Source: Candidatus Colimorpha enterica (lineage in GTDB: Bacteria > Bacillota > Clostridia > Oscillospirales > CAG-272). Taken from it: a stretch of DNA of 15,575 nt. Below, piece by piece: positions 1 to 7,470 of this stretch; positions within the stretch are counted from its first letter, which is position 1, and each line of letters opens with the position of its first letter. Position numbers and translations under genes: made by a program. Under the pieces are notes generated by a model that was not told the DNA's origin, made no database searches, and was given only the letters and a program-made list of their open reading frames with translations. Location of the stretch: NCBI GenBank assembly GCA_018065475.1, contig JAGHTD010000232.1, forward strand, positions 1 through 15,575, written 5' to 3'.

Positions 1-239
1 TCCGCGCCTTCCTCGAAGCGGTAAGGAACGGCACCAAAACGCCTATCGACGTTTACGACTCCGCCGTCCTGCTCGCGATCTCCGTCCCCAGCGAGACCTC
101 GGTCACTCTCGGCGGTCAGCCCGTCGAGGTCCCCGACTTCACCGACGGCAAGTGGGTGAGAAGAAAGCCCGCACCCAAGACGATATACTCGCTCGATGAG
201 ATCCACGACGATCTCTTTGAGGGCGAGCTCAAACTCTGA
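1..239 (+). CDS. GH109-type Gfo/Idh/MocA N-acetylgalactosaminidase, C-terminal fragment
   Basis: This is the 3' end of a gene that begins before the window; the first whole codon is at position 3 and the stop is TGA 237-239. The visible 78 residues match the C-terminal end of the complete GH109-like protein at 5290-6492: both carry NGT-x-TPIDVYDSAVL and PDFTDGKW followed by RRKP. GH109 enzymes are NAD-dependent alpha-N-acetylgalactosaminidases that share the Gfo/Idh/MocA dehydrogenase fold (established knowledge). Between the shared blocks this copy reads ISVPSETSVTLGG, which looks closer to the ISPLSE-type stretch I recall from characterised GH109 proteins than the diverged CAIAEESAALGG of the downstream copy. 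It is followed after one base by the GH20 gene, so the two are probably co-translated. The catalytic half is outside the window, so activity cannot be judged. Confidence 0.75.
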   Translation, partial: RAFLEAVRNGTKTPIDVYDSAVLLAISVPSETSVTLGGQPVEVPDFTDGKWVRRKPAPKTIYSLDEIHDDLFEGELKL

Positions 240-240
240 A

Positions 241-2142
241 ATGAAGATAAGACTTGAAAACCTCCCGTCCCGGCTTGAAAACGGGATAAAGGAGATAGAA
301 AGCGAGCTTCCCTTCTCCTTCTCCGACGACGGGATAAGGGTAAAGGTGAAATACGGCGATGTCCTTTCGGTCTCGGTCACCGAAGACGGAGGGGAGATAA
401 CCGTCTCGAAGGACGTCGAGCTGTTCAGGGCTCTTTGCCATATCGCGAGAGAGGGACTGCCCTGCTCCATAACCGAAAAGGCGTCGTTTGAGACGGACGG
501 CATAATGCTCGACGAGAGCAGAGGCGCCGTCCATAAGCCGGAGACGGTGAAAAAGCTCTTAAAGAAAATGGCTCTTATGGGGCTTAACTCCCTTATGCTC
601 TACACGGAGGACACCTACGAGGTGGAGGGCTACCCCTATTTCGGCTACCTGCGCGGCAGGTTCACGAAAAGCGAGCTGAAGGAGCTCGACGACTGCGCCT
701 ATTCGCTCGGGATAGAGATGTTCCCCTGCATACAGACGCTCGGCCACTGCCATAAGATACTCAAATGGCAGACGGGAATGGGCTATCTCGGTCAGTCGGC
801 GGGAACGCTCTTCTGCGGAGAAGAGGAGACCTACAAGTTCATAGAGAATATTATGAGGGACGCATCCGAGCCCTACCGTTCAAAGCGTATCCATATAGGA
901 ATGGACGAGGCGGGGGATATCGGACGCGGGAAATATCTTGAGAAACACGGCGTGAGGCCTCAGCCGGAGGTGTTCTCGGAGCACCTCGCAAGGGTGAAGG
1001 AGATCGCCGACAAACTTGGACTGAGACCGATGATATGGAGCGATATGTACTTCACGATGGCGTCCGGCACGGGGGATTACGATCCCGCCTGCCCGATACC
1101 CGACGAGGTGAAGAAGATCATCCCGTCCGGCGTCGATCTCGTCTATTGGGACTACTATCACGGCAAATACGACTTCTACAAGGGCGTAATAGAAAATCAC
1201 CTGGAGCTCGGCAACCCTACCGTCTTTGCGGGAGGGATGTGGAGCTGGGGCTCTCCGGCGCCGAACAGTATTCACACGCTCGACACCACCCTGCCGGCGC
1301 TTAAAGCGTGCAGGGACGCGGGAGTGAAAGAGGTGTTCAACACCTGCTGGGGAGACTGCGGAGCGGAGGCGAACATAGCTTCCTTCCTCTACGGGCTTAT
1401 GCTCTACGCGGAGATCGACTACACCGGAAGATACGACGAAAAGGAGCTCGGACGGCGGTTTGAAAGTCTTTTCGGAGCAAACCCCGACGCATACCTCGCC
1501 CTCGGAAGGTTCAATATGATCCCCGGCGCAAGGCGGGAGGACGACCTTCCGGCAAACTCGTCCTTCTTCCTCCTCTGGGAGGACCCGGTCGCCATGTACT
1601 TCGAGAAGGATCTCGAAGGGCTTCCGGTCGCGGAGCATTTTACCGCCCTCGCGAAGGATATGAAAAAGTATCATCTCACCGCAAAGGGAGAGGAACAGAA
1701 ACGTCTGTGGCTCTTCTACCGTCTGCTCGCCGAAATACTGCGCGACAAGGCGATCCTGCGGGAAAGCCTGCCGGGAGCGATAAGGCGGGACGACACCGAA
1801 AGGGTGAAGGCGCTCTATCCGACGGCAAAGGCGCTTGACAGAAATATAAAGAAGCTCCGTTCCTGCTGGGACGAGCTGTGGCACGGGACAAACACCGATT
1901 TCGGCTGGCTCGGTATCGACGTCCGCGTCGGCGCACTGTCCGCCCGTGCGGGAACGCTCTGCGGGATAATCGGAAAATACCTCGGCGGCGACAGAAAAGC
2001 CGCCGACGTGATAAGGGAGGAAAAGCTCCCGTTCACTCTTGAGCTCGGCTACTGGGCGCGGCTCAACTGCGGAAACGAATACAGGCCCACACATTTCGGC
2101 GACTGGGTGCTCTGCGCCTCCGCCGGAGAGGTCACATTCTGA
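241..2142 (+). CDS. GH20 family beta-N-acetylhexosaminidase, cytoplasmic
   Basis: Predicted 633-residue enzyme removing terminal beta-GlcNAc or beta-GalNAc. The first ~85 residues look like the small GH20b-type alpha/beta domain; the TIM-barrel catalytic domain starts near GIMLDESRGAVH (87-98). It contains the family signature H218-I-G-M-D222-E223, where Asp-Glu is the substrate-assisted catalytic pair of GH20 (established). Aromatic motifs typical of the -1 site follow: VYWDYYHG (301-308), GGMWSWGS (331-338) and NTCWGDCG (367-374). The last ~230 residues look mostly helical. There is no signal peptide, so it should act on imported oligosaccharides. An upstream in-frame ATG at 196 lies inside the preceding gene; ATG 241 directly after that gene's stop is preferred, with a weak GAGGGCGAG purine stretch upstream. 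Close subfamily (for example GcnA-like) is only a guess. Confidence 0.9.
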   Translation: MKIRLENLPSRLENGIKEIESELPFSFSDDGIRVKVKYGDVLSVSVTEDGGEITVSKDVELFRALCHIAREGLPCSITEKASFETDGIMLDESRGAVHKPETVKKLLKKMALMGLNSLMLYTEDTYEVEGYPYFGYLRGRFTKSELKELDDCAYSLGIEMFPCIQTLGHCHKILKWQTGMGYLGQSAGTLFCGEEETYKFIENIMRDASEPYRSKRIHIGMDEAGDIGRGKYLEKHGVRPQPEVFSEHLARVKEIADKLGLRPMIWSDMYFTMASGTGDYDPACPIPDEVKKIIPSGVDLVYWDYYHGKYDFYKGVIENHLELGNPTVFAGGMWSWGSPAPNSIHTLDTTLPALKACRDAGVKEVFNTCWGDCGAEANIASFLYGLMLYAEIDYTGRYDEKELGRRFESLFGANPDAYLALGRFNMIPGARREDDLPANSSFFLLWEDPVAMYFEKDLEGLPVAEHFTALAKDMKKYHLTAKGEEQKRLWLFYRLLAEILRDKAILRESLPGAIRRDDTERVKALYPTAKALDRNIKKLRSCWDELWHGTNTDFGWLGIDVRVGALSARAGTLCGIIGKYLGGDRKAADVIREEKLPFTLELGYWARLNCGNEYRPTHFGDWVLCASAGEVTF

Positions 2143-2180
2143 ATATAATAAAAAATCTACGGTCTGAAAGGAAAAAAGAC

Positions 2181-4643
2181 ATGAAAAAGATCATCATATC
2201 CGCAATATTGGCGGCAGTTCTCATCGCGGCGGCGATAATGCCGGCATCGGCTGCGTTCGACTGGGGCGACAGCTACAAGGACGCACCCTGGAACTGCAAC
2301 GGAAGCGGAAGCGTCAAGGCGTATCTGCTCGACGACGCTCTGCACATTTACGGCAGCGGCGCAATGGAATATCTCTACCCGCTCAACACGTGGGGGGAGA
2401 ACGGCTATTTCAACGAAATATTCATCGAGGAAGGTCTGACTGAGATCTCTCAGCTCGCCTTTGCGTCCGCGCACGACTTGATGGCGGTCCATCTCCCTTC
2501 CACCCTCGTTTCGATAGGCAACAACGCCTTCCTCGCCGCGAGAGGATTATATTACGTCGTTTACGGCGGAAGCGAGGAAGACTGGGCGAAGATAACCTTC
2601 GCCGGCGGCAACGACGGTCTTACCGGCTGTCAGCACATCTATTTCAACGGCAAAGAGCCGACGGATGCGGAGCTGAAAGAAATGGGTTATCCTACGGGTT
2701 TGCCCCTCGATCCCGGCTCACGCATTAAGCCGTTTGAACCTTCGCACGGCCTCGGCCCCGACAGAGAGCACAGACTTTCGTCTCCGGCGGTTCGCTTCAT
2801 CAATTCCAAGGGCGAAAAGAACGAGATCTACTGGCATACGATCATCGGCGCGGGCGATACGATAGACTTCTCCCACACCTACTACTCCGGAACGGTCATC
2901 TACAAAATGGAGACCGAAAAGGGGCTTGAGATCATCGGAAAAGCATATACGAAGGGCGTGACCGAGGTCCCCGCATCCTCTTACAGCCCCATCGGCACCG
3001 TAAAGAACTGGAAAATAGAGACGGAGGACGCCGAGCACGGCACCCTTTCCGTCATCGTCAACTCCTTTGAAAAGGGTATAAGAGCCGAGGGGACGGACGG
3101 CGTGCTCAATATCGGCGACACCCTCACTCCCGGTCAGACCGTCGATTTCGCCGAGTGCGGAAAGGCGGGAAAGGTCACCTATCTCGCTCCCGAGAACAGC
3201 GGAATAGCAAAGACCGAGGCGGACGGACAGAAGGTCGTCCTCGTTTCACCCGAAAACTGCAAGCCCGCAGTCACCAAATGGACTGTCGCGGCGGTAAATC
3301 ACAATGAAGGCACTCTCTCGCTCCGTCCCGTCGAATACGAAGGACAGATGACGGCAGCGGGAACGATCCTCACCCCCGACACCGTGATCTTTGCCGACGC
3401 AAAGATCGAGGTCTCCCCCGACGAAAGGGAGACGACCGTCAGATACTACGCCGACAGGAAGGACGCCGAGCCGCTTTATACGGCGACCGTGAAGGGCGTT
3501 TTCTCCGCCGGTGTCCCCGAGGGCTTCGATACCGCGCTGAAAGCGTGGGAGATCATGTCCGTCGATAACTATAACGGCGTGCTTTCGCTCTGCCCCTACG
3601 GGCTTGAGGGCGGCAGCTACCGTCTCGTCAACTACCGCGAGGGCAAGGATAACACGATCCGCGTAAGCGAGCTTGAGGTCGGTATGGCGATCGAGAACGG
3701 TATCACCGTCGTCTTCGGCGGCAACGGAATGCTCTCCTTCGACATCGCAGATTATCTCCACTCCTACATTTTCGGGGAAATGAGCCCGTCCGCGACGCTG
3801 AAATCCCCCGAGGGCTGTGAGAGGATCACGGCTTGGTACGTCTCGTTCATGGGCGGAAGCGGCAACTCCGTATTCCTGCACCCGATCTATGAGGCACATC
3901 CCGAATACGAAAAATACTTCCCCGATCCCGTTGACGGCGAGGAAGAAAAGCCCTGGAAGATCGGCGAGGGCGAAAACGACACCGTCAACGCCTATATCAG
4001 CGGCAACACGCTCTTTGTCGGCGGTGCGGGAAGAATGAAGAACTTCGGTCACGCCGAAGCTCCCTGGTACGGCAGAAACGTCGAGTACCTCAAGATCGGC
4101 GGCGACGTCACCTATATCGGCGACAACGCCTTTATGGGACTGAATCTCTTCAACATCGACTTCGGCGCAAAGGTCGAGGCGATAGGCGATTACGCCTTCC
4201 AGAACTGCGAGAAGGTATCGTCGATCAGGATCCCCGGTCAGATCAAGAAGATAGGTGCGGGTGCGTTCTGCAATATGAGCAGTCTCTCCTACCTCGCATT
4301 CTCGGTCGGTGTTCAGGAGATCGGCTACGGCGCTTTCCGCGGTGACAGCGCGATAGACTTCGTCCTCTACGACGGAAGCGAAGAGGGCTGGAAGCAGATC
4401 AACATCAAAGAGGGCAACGAGCGTCTGACCGAAGGCAAGATCTTCTTCGGGGTCTCCTTCCTCGGCAACGGCAACGGCAGCGGCAAGCCCTTCATCGGTA
4501 ACGGTCAGAAGAACGAAAAGACGGACGATCAGGGCGTCGGCTACAAGCTTGCTCTCGTCGGCCTCGGCGTGCTTCTCGGAGCGGTTATAGCTCTCATCCC
4601 GACCTCTGCCGTCATCATCTCGCTCAAAAAGAAGCGCAGATGA
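2181..4643 (+). CDS. Secreted, membrane-anchored BspA-like LRR protein with four-copy central module
   Basis: An 820-residue surface protein. Residues 1-24 form a signal peptide (MKK, hydrophobic core, cleavage after ASA). Residues ~27-157 and ~597-757 are two related LRR_5/BspA-type blocks: each has an opening V-x-AY-(L/I)-x(4)-L-(H/F)-(I/V)-x-G-x-G strand, then IGNNAF / IGDNAF / IGDYAF / IGAGAF repeats, and each closes with a (Y/D)GGSEE or DGSEE-x-W capping motif. Between them lie four divergent copies of a module of about 80 residues (see separate entry). A Gly/Asn/Lys linker leads to a transmembrane helix (~788-814) and a KKKRR cytoplasmic tail, so anchoring is by membrane helix, not sortase. 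A good RBS (AAAGGAA, 2167-2173) supports the start. LRR_5 proteins often bind host or glycan ligands; that role here is inferred. It sits in the operon between GH20 and a multi-pass membrane protein. Confidence 0.85.
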   Translation: MKKIIISAILAAVLIAAAIMPASAAFDWGDSYKDAPWNCNGSGSVKAYLLDDALHIYGSGAMEYLYPLNTWGENGYFNEIFIEEGLTEISQLAFASAHDLMAVHLPSTLVSIGNNAFLAARGLYYVVYGGSEEDWAKITFAGGNDGLTGCQHIYFNGKEPTDAELKEMGYPTGLPLDPGSRIKPFEPSHGLGPDREHRLSSPAVRFINSKGEKNEIYWHTIIGAGDTIDFSHTYYSGTVIYKMETEKGLEIIGKAYTKGVTEVPASSYSPIGTVKNWKIETEDAEHGTLSVIVNSFEKGIRAEGTDGVLNIGDTLTPGQTVDFAECGKAGKVTYLAPENSGIAKTEADGQKVVLVSPENCKPAVTKWTVAAVNHNEGTLSLRPVEYEGQMTAAGTILTPDTVIFADAKIEVSPDERETTVRYYADRKDAEPLYTATVKGVFSAGVPEGFDTALKAWEIMSVDNYNGVLSLCPYGLEGGSYRLVNYREGKDNTIRVSELEVGMAIENGITVVFGGNGMLSFDIADYLHSYIFGEMSPSATLKSPEGCERITAWYVSFMGGSGNSVFLHPIYEAHPEYEKYFPDPVDGEEEKPWKIGEGENDTVNAYISGNTLFVGGAGRMKNFGHAEAPWYGRNVEYLKIGGDVTYIGDNAFMGLNLFNIDFGAKVEAIGDYAFQNCEKVSSIRIPGQIKKIGAGAFCNMSSLSYLAFSVGVQEIGYGAFRGDSAIDFVLYDGSEEGWKQINIKEGNERLTEGKIFFGVSFLGNGNGSGKPFIGNGQKNEKTDDQGVGYKLALVGLGVLLGAVIALIPTSAVIISLKKKRR
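2835..3899 (+). repeat. Four tandem divergent modules of about 80 residues inside the LRR protein
   Basis: Residues ~219-297, 309-388, 394-477 and 496-573 of the LRR protein align as degenerate copies. Each opens with a G-D-T or G-T-x-L/V-x-P-type turn leading to a V-x-F strand, and each ends with a W strand followed by a glycine turn and a hydrophobic strand: VKNWKI...HGTLSVI, VTKWTV...EGTLSLRP, LKAWEI...NGVLSLCP and ITAWYV...GNSVFLHP. They look like small beta domains. I do not recognise the family. Confidence 0.55.
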
Positions 4644-4670
4644 CGGCGTGACAATCATCGGAGAATAGAT

Positions 4671-5288
4671 ATGTTCAAAATAATCAAGGACGGCTCCTAC
4701 ACCGTCTTCAAGATGTTTCTCAATCAGATCGCGATGACGATTTTCGGCCTCGCGGTAGGGCTTTCGACCTGGAACTACGAGAAGCTCTCGATCGCCGCAA
4801 GCGTCTTTGCGGTGATCTTCTACCTCGTCCTCCTCTACACGATGACCTGGGAGTACGGCTACGAACATTCGCAGCTGATAAGCTCGGGACGGCTGAAATA
4901 CAACCCGCTGACGGGGCTCATCCTCTCCGTCACCGCCAACCTCGTCAACATCGTCCTCGGTGTAATGGCGATCGTCGGCTACTACGGGGCGTCGGGCTAC
5001 GTTTACTACAACGAGCTCGGCGAGGAGGTGGCGGATATTGCGCTCAGCATAGGCCGCGCACCCGCCTCCCCCGACTGGGCGGCAAACATTTTCGGCATAG
5101 GCAAGAGCTTTTCGGCGATCCTCAACGCTATGTACAGCGGTCTGATCTCCTCGTTCTTCCGCTTCTCACCGAACATCTACCTCATTATAGTCCTCCCGTC
5201 GGTCGCTGTATGCACGGCGGCGTATATCCTCGGCACAAAGGGCAAACACTTCACGAAGCTCGTCGGCAACAAGCCGAACGTGGATTGA
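4671..5288 (+). CDS. Multi-pass membrane protein, unknown family
   Basis: A 205-residue integral membrane protein that I cannot assign to a family. Hydrophobic segments lie at about 13-32, 39-57, 80-106 and 169-188, with a weaker fifth candidate at 143-162. A loop around residues 108-140 holds acidic and proline residues (YNELGEEVAD, RAPASPDW); the C-terminus is basic (KGKHFTKLVGNK). There is no signal peptidase site and no recognisable enzymatic motif. It starts 27 bases after the LRR gene with GGAG (about 4659-4662) upstream of ATG, and ends one base before the complete GH109 gene, so it is almost certainly translated from the same message. By position it could be a membrane partner of the LRR protein or a permease-like accessory of the glycosidases, but the sequence itself does not decide. 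Confidence 0.8.
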   Translation: MFKIIKDGSYTVFKMFLNQIAMTIFGLAVGLSTWNYEKLSIAASVFAVIFYLVLLYTMTWEYGYEHSQLISSGRLKYNPLTGLILSVTANLVNIVLGVMAIVGYYGASGYVYYNELGEEVADIALSIGRAPASPDWAANIFGIGKSFSAILNAMYSGLISSFFRFSPNIYLIIVLPSVAVCTAAYILGTKGKHFTKLVGNKPNVD

Positions 5289-5289
5289 A

Positions 5290-6492
5290 ATGGCAAAAGA
5301 CAAAATTAAAGTCGGCGTCATAGGGCTGAACGACAGGGGAAAGTACCTGCTTTCCCTTCTTCTCGGAATGGAGGACGTCGAGGTGACGGCGATATGCGAC
5401 CTCGATCAGAAGCTCCTGCTCGAATCGGCGGGAAAGGTCTTTGAAAAATACGGGCGGCAGGTCAAGGCGACCACCGACGCGGACTACGCGATAAAGAGGG
5501 ACGACACCGACGCCGTCTTCATCTTCACGTCGTGGAACTCCCACATCTCCCTCGCCTACGAGGCGATGAGGGCGGGGAAATACGTCGGCGTCGAGGTAGG
5601 ACCCGGCGCAAGCGTCGATGAGGCGTGGCGCCTCGTCCGCATTTCGGAGGAGACCGGGATGCCCTGCATGATGCTCGAAAACTGTTCATACGGCGAAAAG
5701 GAGCTCATGCTCCTCAATATGATCAAAAAAGGGCTTTTCGGCGAGCTTATCCACTGCGAGGCGGGCTATATGCACGATTGCAGATTTTTCGCCGACGACC
5801 TCAAAAACGAGAGGGCGTTCCACTATCTGAGGAGGAACTGCGACCTCTACCCCACCCACGGGCTCGGGCCGGTGATGACCTGGCTCGGGATCAACCGCGG
5901 GAACCGCTTCCTCACCGTCTCGTCGGTCGCGACGAAGGCGAGAGGGATGACGGAGAGATATAAGAGCAGACACCCCGATTTCGACGGGGAGTTCAGAGCC
6001 GGCGACCTCGTGACGACGACGCTCACCTGCGCAGGCGGGGAGACGGCACTCCTCACCTACAACTGCGCAAGCCCCCGCCCTTATTCGAGGGGCAACGTAG
6101 TGCAGGGGACGAAGGGCATTTACAGCGAGTACGTCGGGAAAATATATGTAGAAGGCCACGGCGAAAACGACAAGTGGGACGACCTCGGGAATTATCGGGA
6201 GTACACCCACCCGCTGTGGAAGGATAAAGAAAAAATACAGGGCCTCGGCCACGGCGGGATGGACTGGCTCGTTCTCCGCGCCTTCGTCGAGGCGGTGAAG
6301 AACGGTACCGACACGCCTATCGACGTTTACGACTCGGCGGTGCTTGCCGCCGTCTGCGCGATAGCGGAGGAGAGCGCCGCCCTCGGCGGGAAACCGCTCC
6401 CGATACCCGATTTCACCGACGGAAAATGGATGAGGAGAAAACCGGGCGTGAAAAGCCCGTATTCCCTCGAAGGCCCCGGAATGTGGGAATGA
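5290..6492 (+). CDS. GH109-like NAD-dependent alpha-N-acetylgalactosaminidase (Gfo/Idh/MocA fold)
   Basis: A 400-residue protein. Residues 6-40 form a Rossmann NAD-binding unit (KVGVIGLNDRG then an acidic residue-containing strand end ICDLDQ). Ordinary Gfo/Idh/MocA dehydrogenases carry an EKP motif after AGK-x-V; here the stretch is AGKYVGVEVGPGAS (95-108), as in the GH109 branch. Further GH109-like blocks are MLENCSYG (128-135), DLYPTHGLGP (185-194; the Tyr/His pair is at the family's active site), INRGNR (201-206), ATKARGM (214-220), GDLVTT (238-243) and THPLWK (306-311). Hydrolysis in this family goes through transient NAD-dependent oxidation (established). It lacks the Tat or lipoprotein signal seen in many Bacteroidetes members, so it should be cytoplasmic. 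It starts one base after the membrane-protein stop. A plain sugar dehydrogenase remains possible but less likely. Confidence 0.82.
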   Translation: MAKDKIKVGVIGLNDRGKYLLSLLLGMEDVEVTAICDLDQKLLLESAGKVFEKYGRQVKATTDADYAIKRDDTDAVFIFTSWNSHISLAYEAMRAGKYVGVEVGPGASVDEAWRLVRISEETGMPCMMLENCSYGEKELMLLNMIKKGLFGELIHCEAGYMHDCRFFADDLKNERAFHYLRRNCDLYPTHGLGPVMTWLGINRGNRFLTVSSVATKARGMTERYKSRHPDFDGEFRAGDLVTTTLTCAGGETALLTYNCASPRPYSRGNVVQGTKGIYSEYVGKIYVEGHGENDKWDDLGNYREYTHPLWKDKEKIQGLGHGGMDWLVLRAFVEAVKNGTDTPIDVYDSAVLAAVCAIAEESAALGGKPLPIPDFTDGKWMRRKPGVKSPYSLEGPGMWE

Positions 6493-6493
6493 T

Positions 6494-6655
6494 ATGGAAG
6501 ACGACAAGAGAAAAAAGGAACTTTTCCTCAGTCAGAAAAAGCTCCTCGACACCTTTCTCTCCACCGGCGCGATAACGGAGGAGCAGTACGAAAAATCGCT
6601 CTCCGGCCTCTGCACCAAAATGGGCGTTGACAGAGAGGGAAACGGGAAGAAGTGA
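6494..6655 (+). CDS. SHOCT-like small protein, 53 residues
   Basis: A short ORF starting one base after the GH109-like stop codon, in the same layout as the other close junctions of this operon. The product is very hydrophilic: an N-terminal Lys/Glu-rich helix (MEDDKRKKELFLSQKKLLD), then TFLSTGAITEEQYEKSL and a short helix ending in a Gly/Lys tail. The pattern of a leucine helix, G-(A/I)-I-T-x-E-(E/Q)-(F/Y) and a second helix resembles the SHOCT fold, short oligomerisation-type helical hairpins; function is unknown. The coding character and tight coupling make it a believable gene. Its stop codon TGA (6653-6655) lies inside the first GTGATG unit of the downstream hairpin array, so the array may have landed at, or supplied, the end of the gene. 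Confidence 0.65.
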   Translation: MEDDKRKKELFLSQKKLLDTFLSTGAITEEQYEKSLSGLCTKMGVDREGNGKK

Positions 6656-6766
6656 TGTGCGCCTTCGGCGCAACGATGCGTGCTGACGCATGTGATGTGC
6701 GCTTACAGCGCTGTGATGTGTGCCTTCGGCACGTGGAACGGTAGGGGACGGCCCCCGGACGTCCCG
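6652..6766. repeat. GTGATG-spaced micro-hairpin array 1 plus GTAGGGGACGG tail
   Basis: Four successive hairpins with perfect short stems: TGCGCC-TTC-GGCGCA (6658-6672), ATGCGT-GCTG-ACGCAT (6676-6691), GCGCT-TAC-AGCGC (6699-6711) and GTGCC-TTC-GGCAC (6720-6732). The linkers read GTGATG or a close variant at 6652, 6673, 6692 and 6713, then GTGGAACGG at 6733, giving a period of 19-21 bp. The array ends in GTAGGGGACGG...CGTCCCG (6741-6766), itself a hairpin with a GGGACG/CGTCCC stem. The same tail follows the second array at 10820-10947. Confidence 0.8.
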
Positions 6767-6800
6767 CCTAATGAAATCCGCAATAATTATCCGGCTACCT

Positions 6801-6865
6801 CGTAGGGGAGGGCCTTGGTCCTCCCGCTTTGGAGCTGACGATTATTGCTAACTTCATTTAGAATG
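6801..6865. repeat. 65-bp direct repeat, copy 1 (GTAGGGGAGG hairpin plus AT-rich tail)
   Basis: This aligns without gaps to 7042-7106. It begins with CGTAGGGGAGGGCCTTGGTC, which folds as a GGGGAGG...CCTCCC-type hairpin, and ends with TGACGATTATTG and TAACTTCATTTAGA. The two copies differ mainly in the ten or so bases after the hairpin. Confidence 0.8.
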
Positions 6866-6884
6866 AGAGATGATCGCCGCCGGC

Positions 6885-7030
6885 CAGCTCCCTCCGGGAG
6901 GGAGCTGTCAACGCAGTTGACTGAAGGAGCCCGGCGATTGCTTTATTTGACGGAAATCTTCACCGATGAAGGATGTCAAAGACAACCCTTCCACCACTTC
7001 GTGGTCCCCCTCCCCTTACACAGGGGAGGC
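6885..7030. repeat. Two-armed hairpin element A
   Basis: The left arm has stem 1 CAGCTCCCTCC/GGAGGGAGCTG (6885-6907), stem 2 GTCAAC-GCA-GTTGAC (6907-6921) and the tail GGAGCCCGGCG. The middle (6935-6980) is AT-rich with a CTTCACCGATGAAG core. The right arm is in inverted order: GACAACCCTTCC, stem 2 ACCAC-TTC-GTGGT (6993-7005), then stem 1 CTCCCC...GGGGAG (to 7030). Overall it is a loose palindrome of about 146 bp with no open reading frame of its own. Confidence 0.7.
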
Positions 7031-7041
7031 GAAATCTAGCC

Positions 7042-7106
7042 CGTAGGGGAGGGCCTTGGTCCTTCCGTCCGATGATTGACGATTATTGATAACTTCATTT
7101 AGAGTG
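7042..7106. repeat. 65-bp direct repeat, copy 2
   Basis: This matches 6801-6865 in the same orientation. The hairpin's right arm has decayed (CTTCCG instead of CTCCCG), while the TGACGATTATTG and AACTTCATTTAGA parts are retained, so conservation is not restricted to the stem. Confidence 0.8.
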
Positions 7107-7195
7107 TAAAAGAAACGGTAAAGTATAGGCTCCCCGAGATGAGCTTGATCATCTCTTGTAAGCAGGAGCTGGCGAGCGCAACGGCTACCGTATAG

Positions 7196-7397
7196 GCTCC
7201 CCTGTGCAAGGGGAGCTGTCACCGTAAGGTGACTGAGAGGTTGTTTCGGAAAATAGTTACATCTTTCAATAGACAACCCTTCCACCACTTCGTGGTTTCT
7301 CGCCTGCGGGCTCGGTCACTTCGCGGCTCTGACAGCCCACCGGGCTGTCATTCAGTACCGCTCAGTCGCTGCGCGACCCTCCCCTTACACAGGGGAG
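7196..7397. repeat. Two-armed hairpin element B, right arm interrupted
   Basis: The left arm has stem 1 GCTCCCC/GGGGAGC (7196-7216), stem 2 GTCACC-GTAA-GGTGAC (7218-7233) and the tail GAGAGGTTGTTT. After a 25-30 base AT-rich middle the right arm repeats that of element A (GACAACCC, then ACCAC-TTC-GTGGT at 7284-7296), but an extra segment (7297-7376) separates its stem 2 from stem 1 (CCTCCCCTTACACAGGGGAG). Confidence 0.7.
7297..7376. repeat. Approximately 80-nt segment inserted between stems, copy 1
   Basis: It is absent from the otherwise matching right arm of element A and similar to 13619-13700. Shared blocks are TCTCGCC, GCTCGGTC, a TTCG-GCGG-like stretch and the perfect hairpin TGACAGCCC-ACC-GGGCTGTCA (7330-7350), followed by TTCA. 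Confidence 0.7.
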
Positions 7398-7398
7398 G

Positions 7399-7428
7399 CT
7401 AAACAGCGTGCGAACTGCGTTCGCCCGC
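7399..7428. repeat. 30-bp direct repeat with GCGAAC/GTTCGC hairpin, copy 1
   Basis: CTAAACAGCGTGCGAACTGC followed by GTTCGCCCGC matches 7789-7818 with one difference, which falls in the loop (TGC versus TAC) of the GCGAAC/GTTCGC hairpin. Confidence 0.8.
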
Positions 7429-7470
7429 TTGAACGGTGTAAAACTTACTTCACGGCGAGGCACTCGCTTG

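Noticed and set aside
196..240. Upstream in-frame start for the GH20 gene
   Set aside because: It lies inside the preceding GH109 gene and adds residues unrelated to GH20; ATG 241 directly after the stop fits the 1-base junctions seen elsewhere in the operon.
3246..4868. 540-residue minus-strand open frame across the LRR gene
   Set aside because: Antisense shadow of the LRR and membrane-protein genes; it crosses their junction and shows no motifs. The minus frames at 880-2094, 5686-6507 and 11430-12644 were rejected for the same reason.
6652..6740. CRISPR array
   Set aside because: The repeat part is only about 6 bases (GTGATG), the period is about 20 bp, and the intervening units are palindromes, not unique spacers; no cas genes are near.
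6741..6766. Operon terminator after the small protein
   Set aside because: The hairpin is followed by CCTAATG and not by a T-run, so only the copy at 13374-13406 was listed as a possible terminator.
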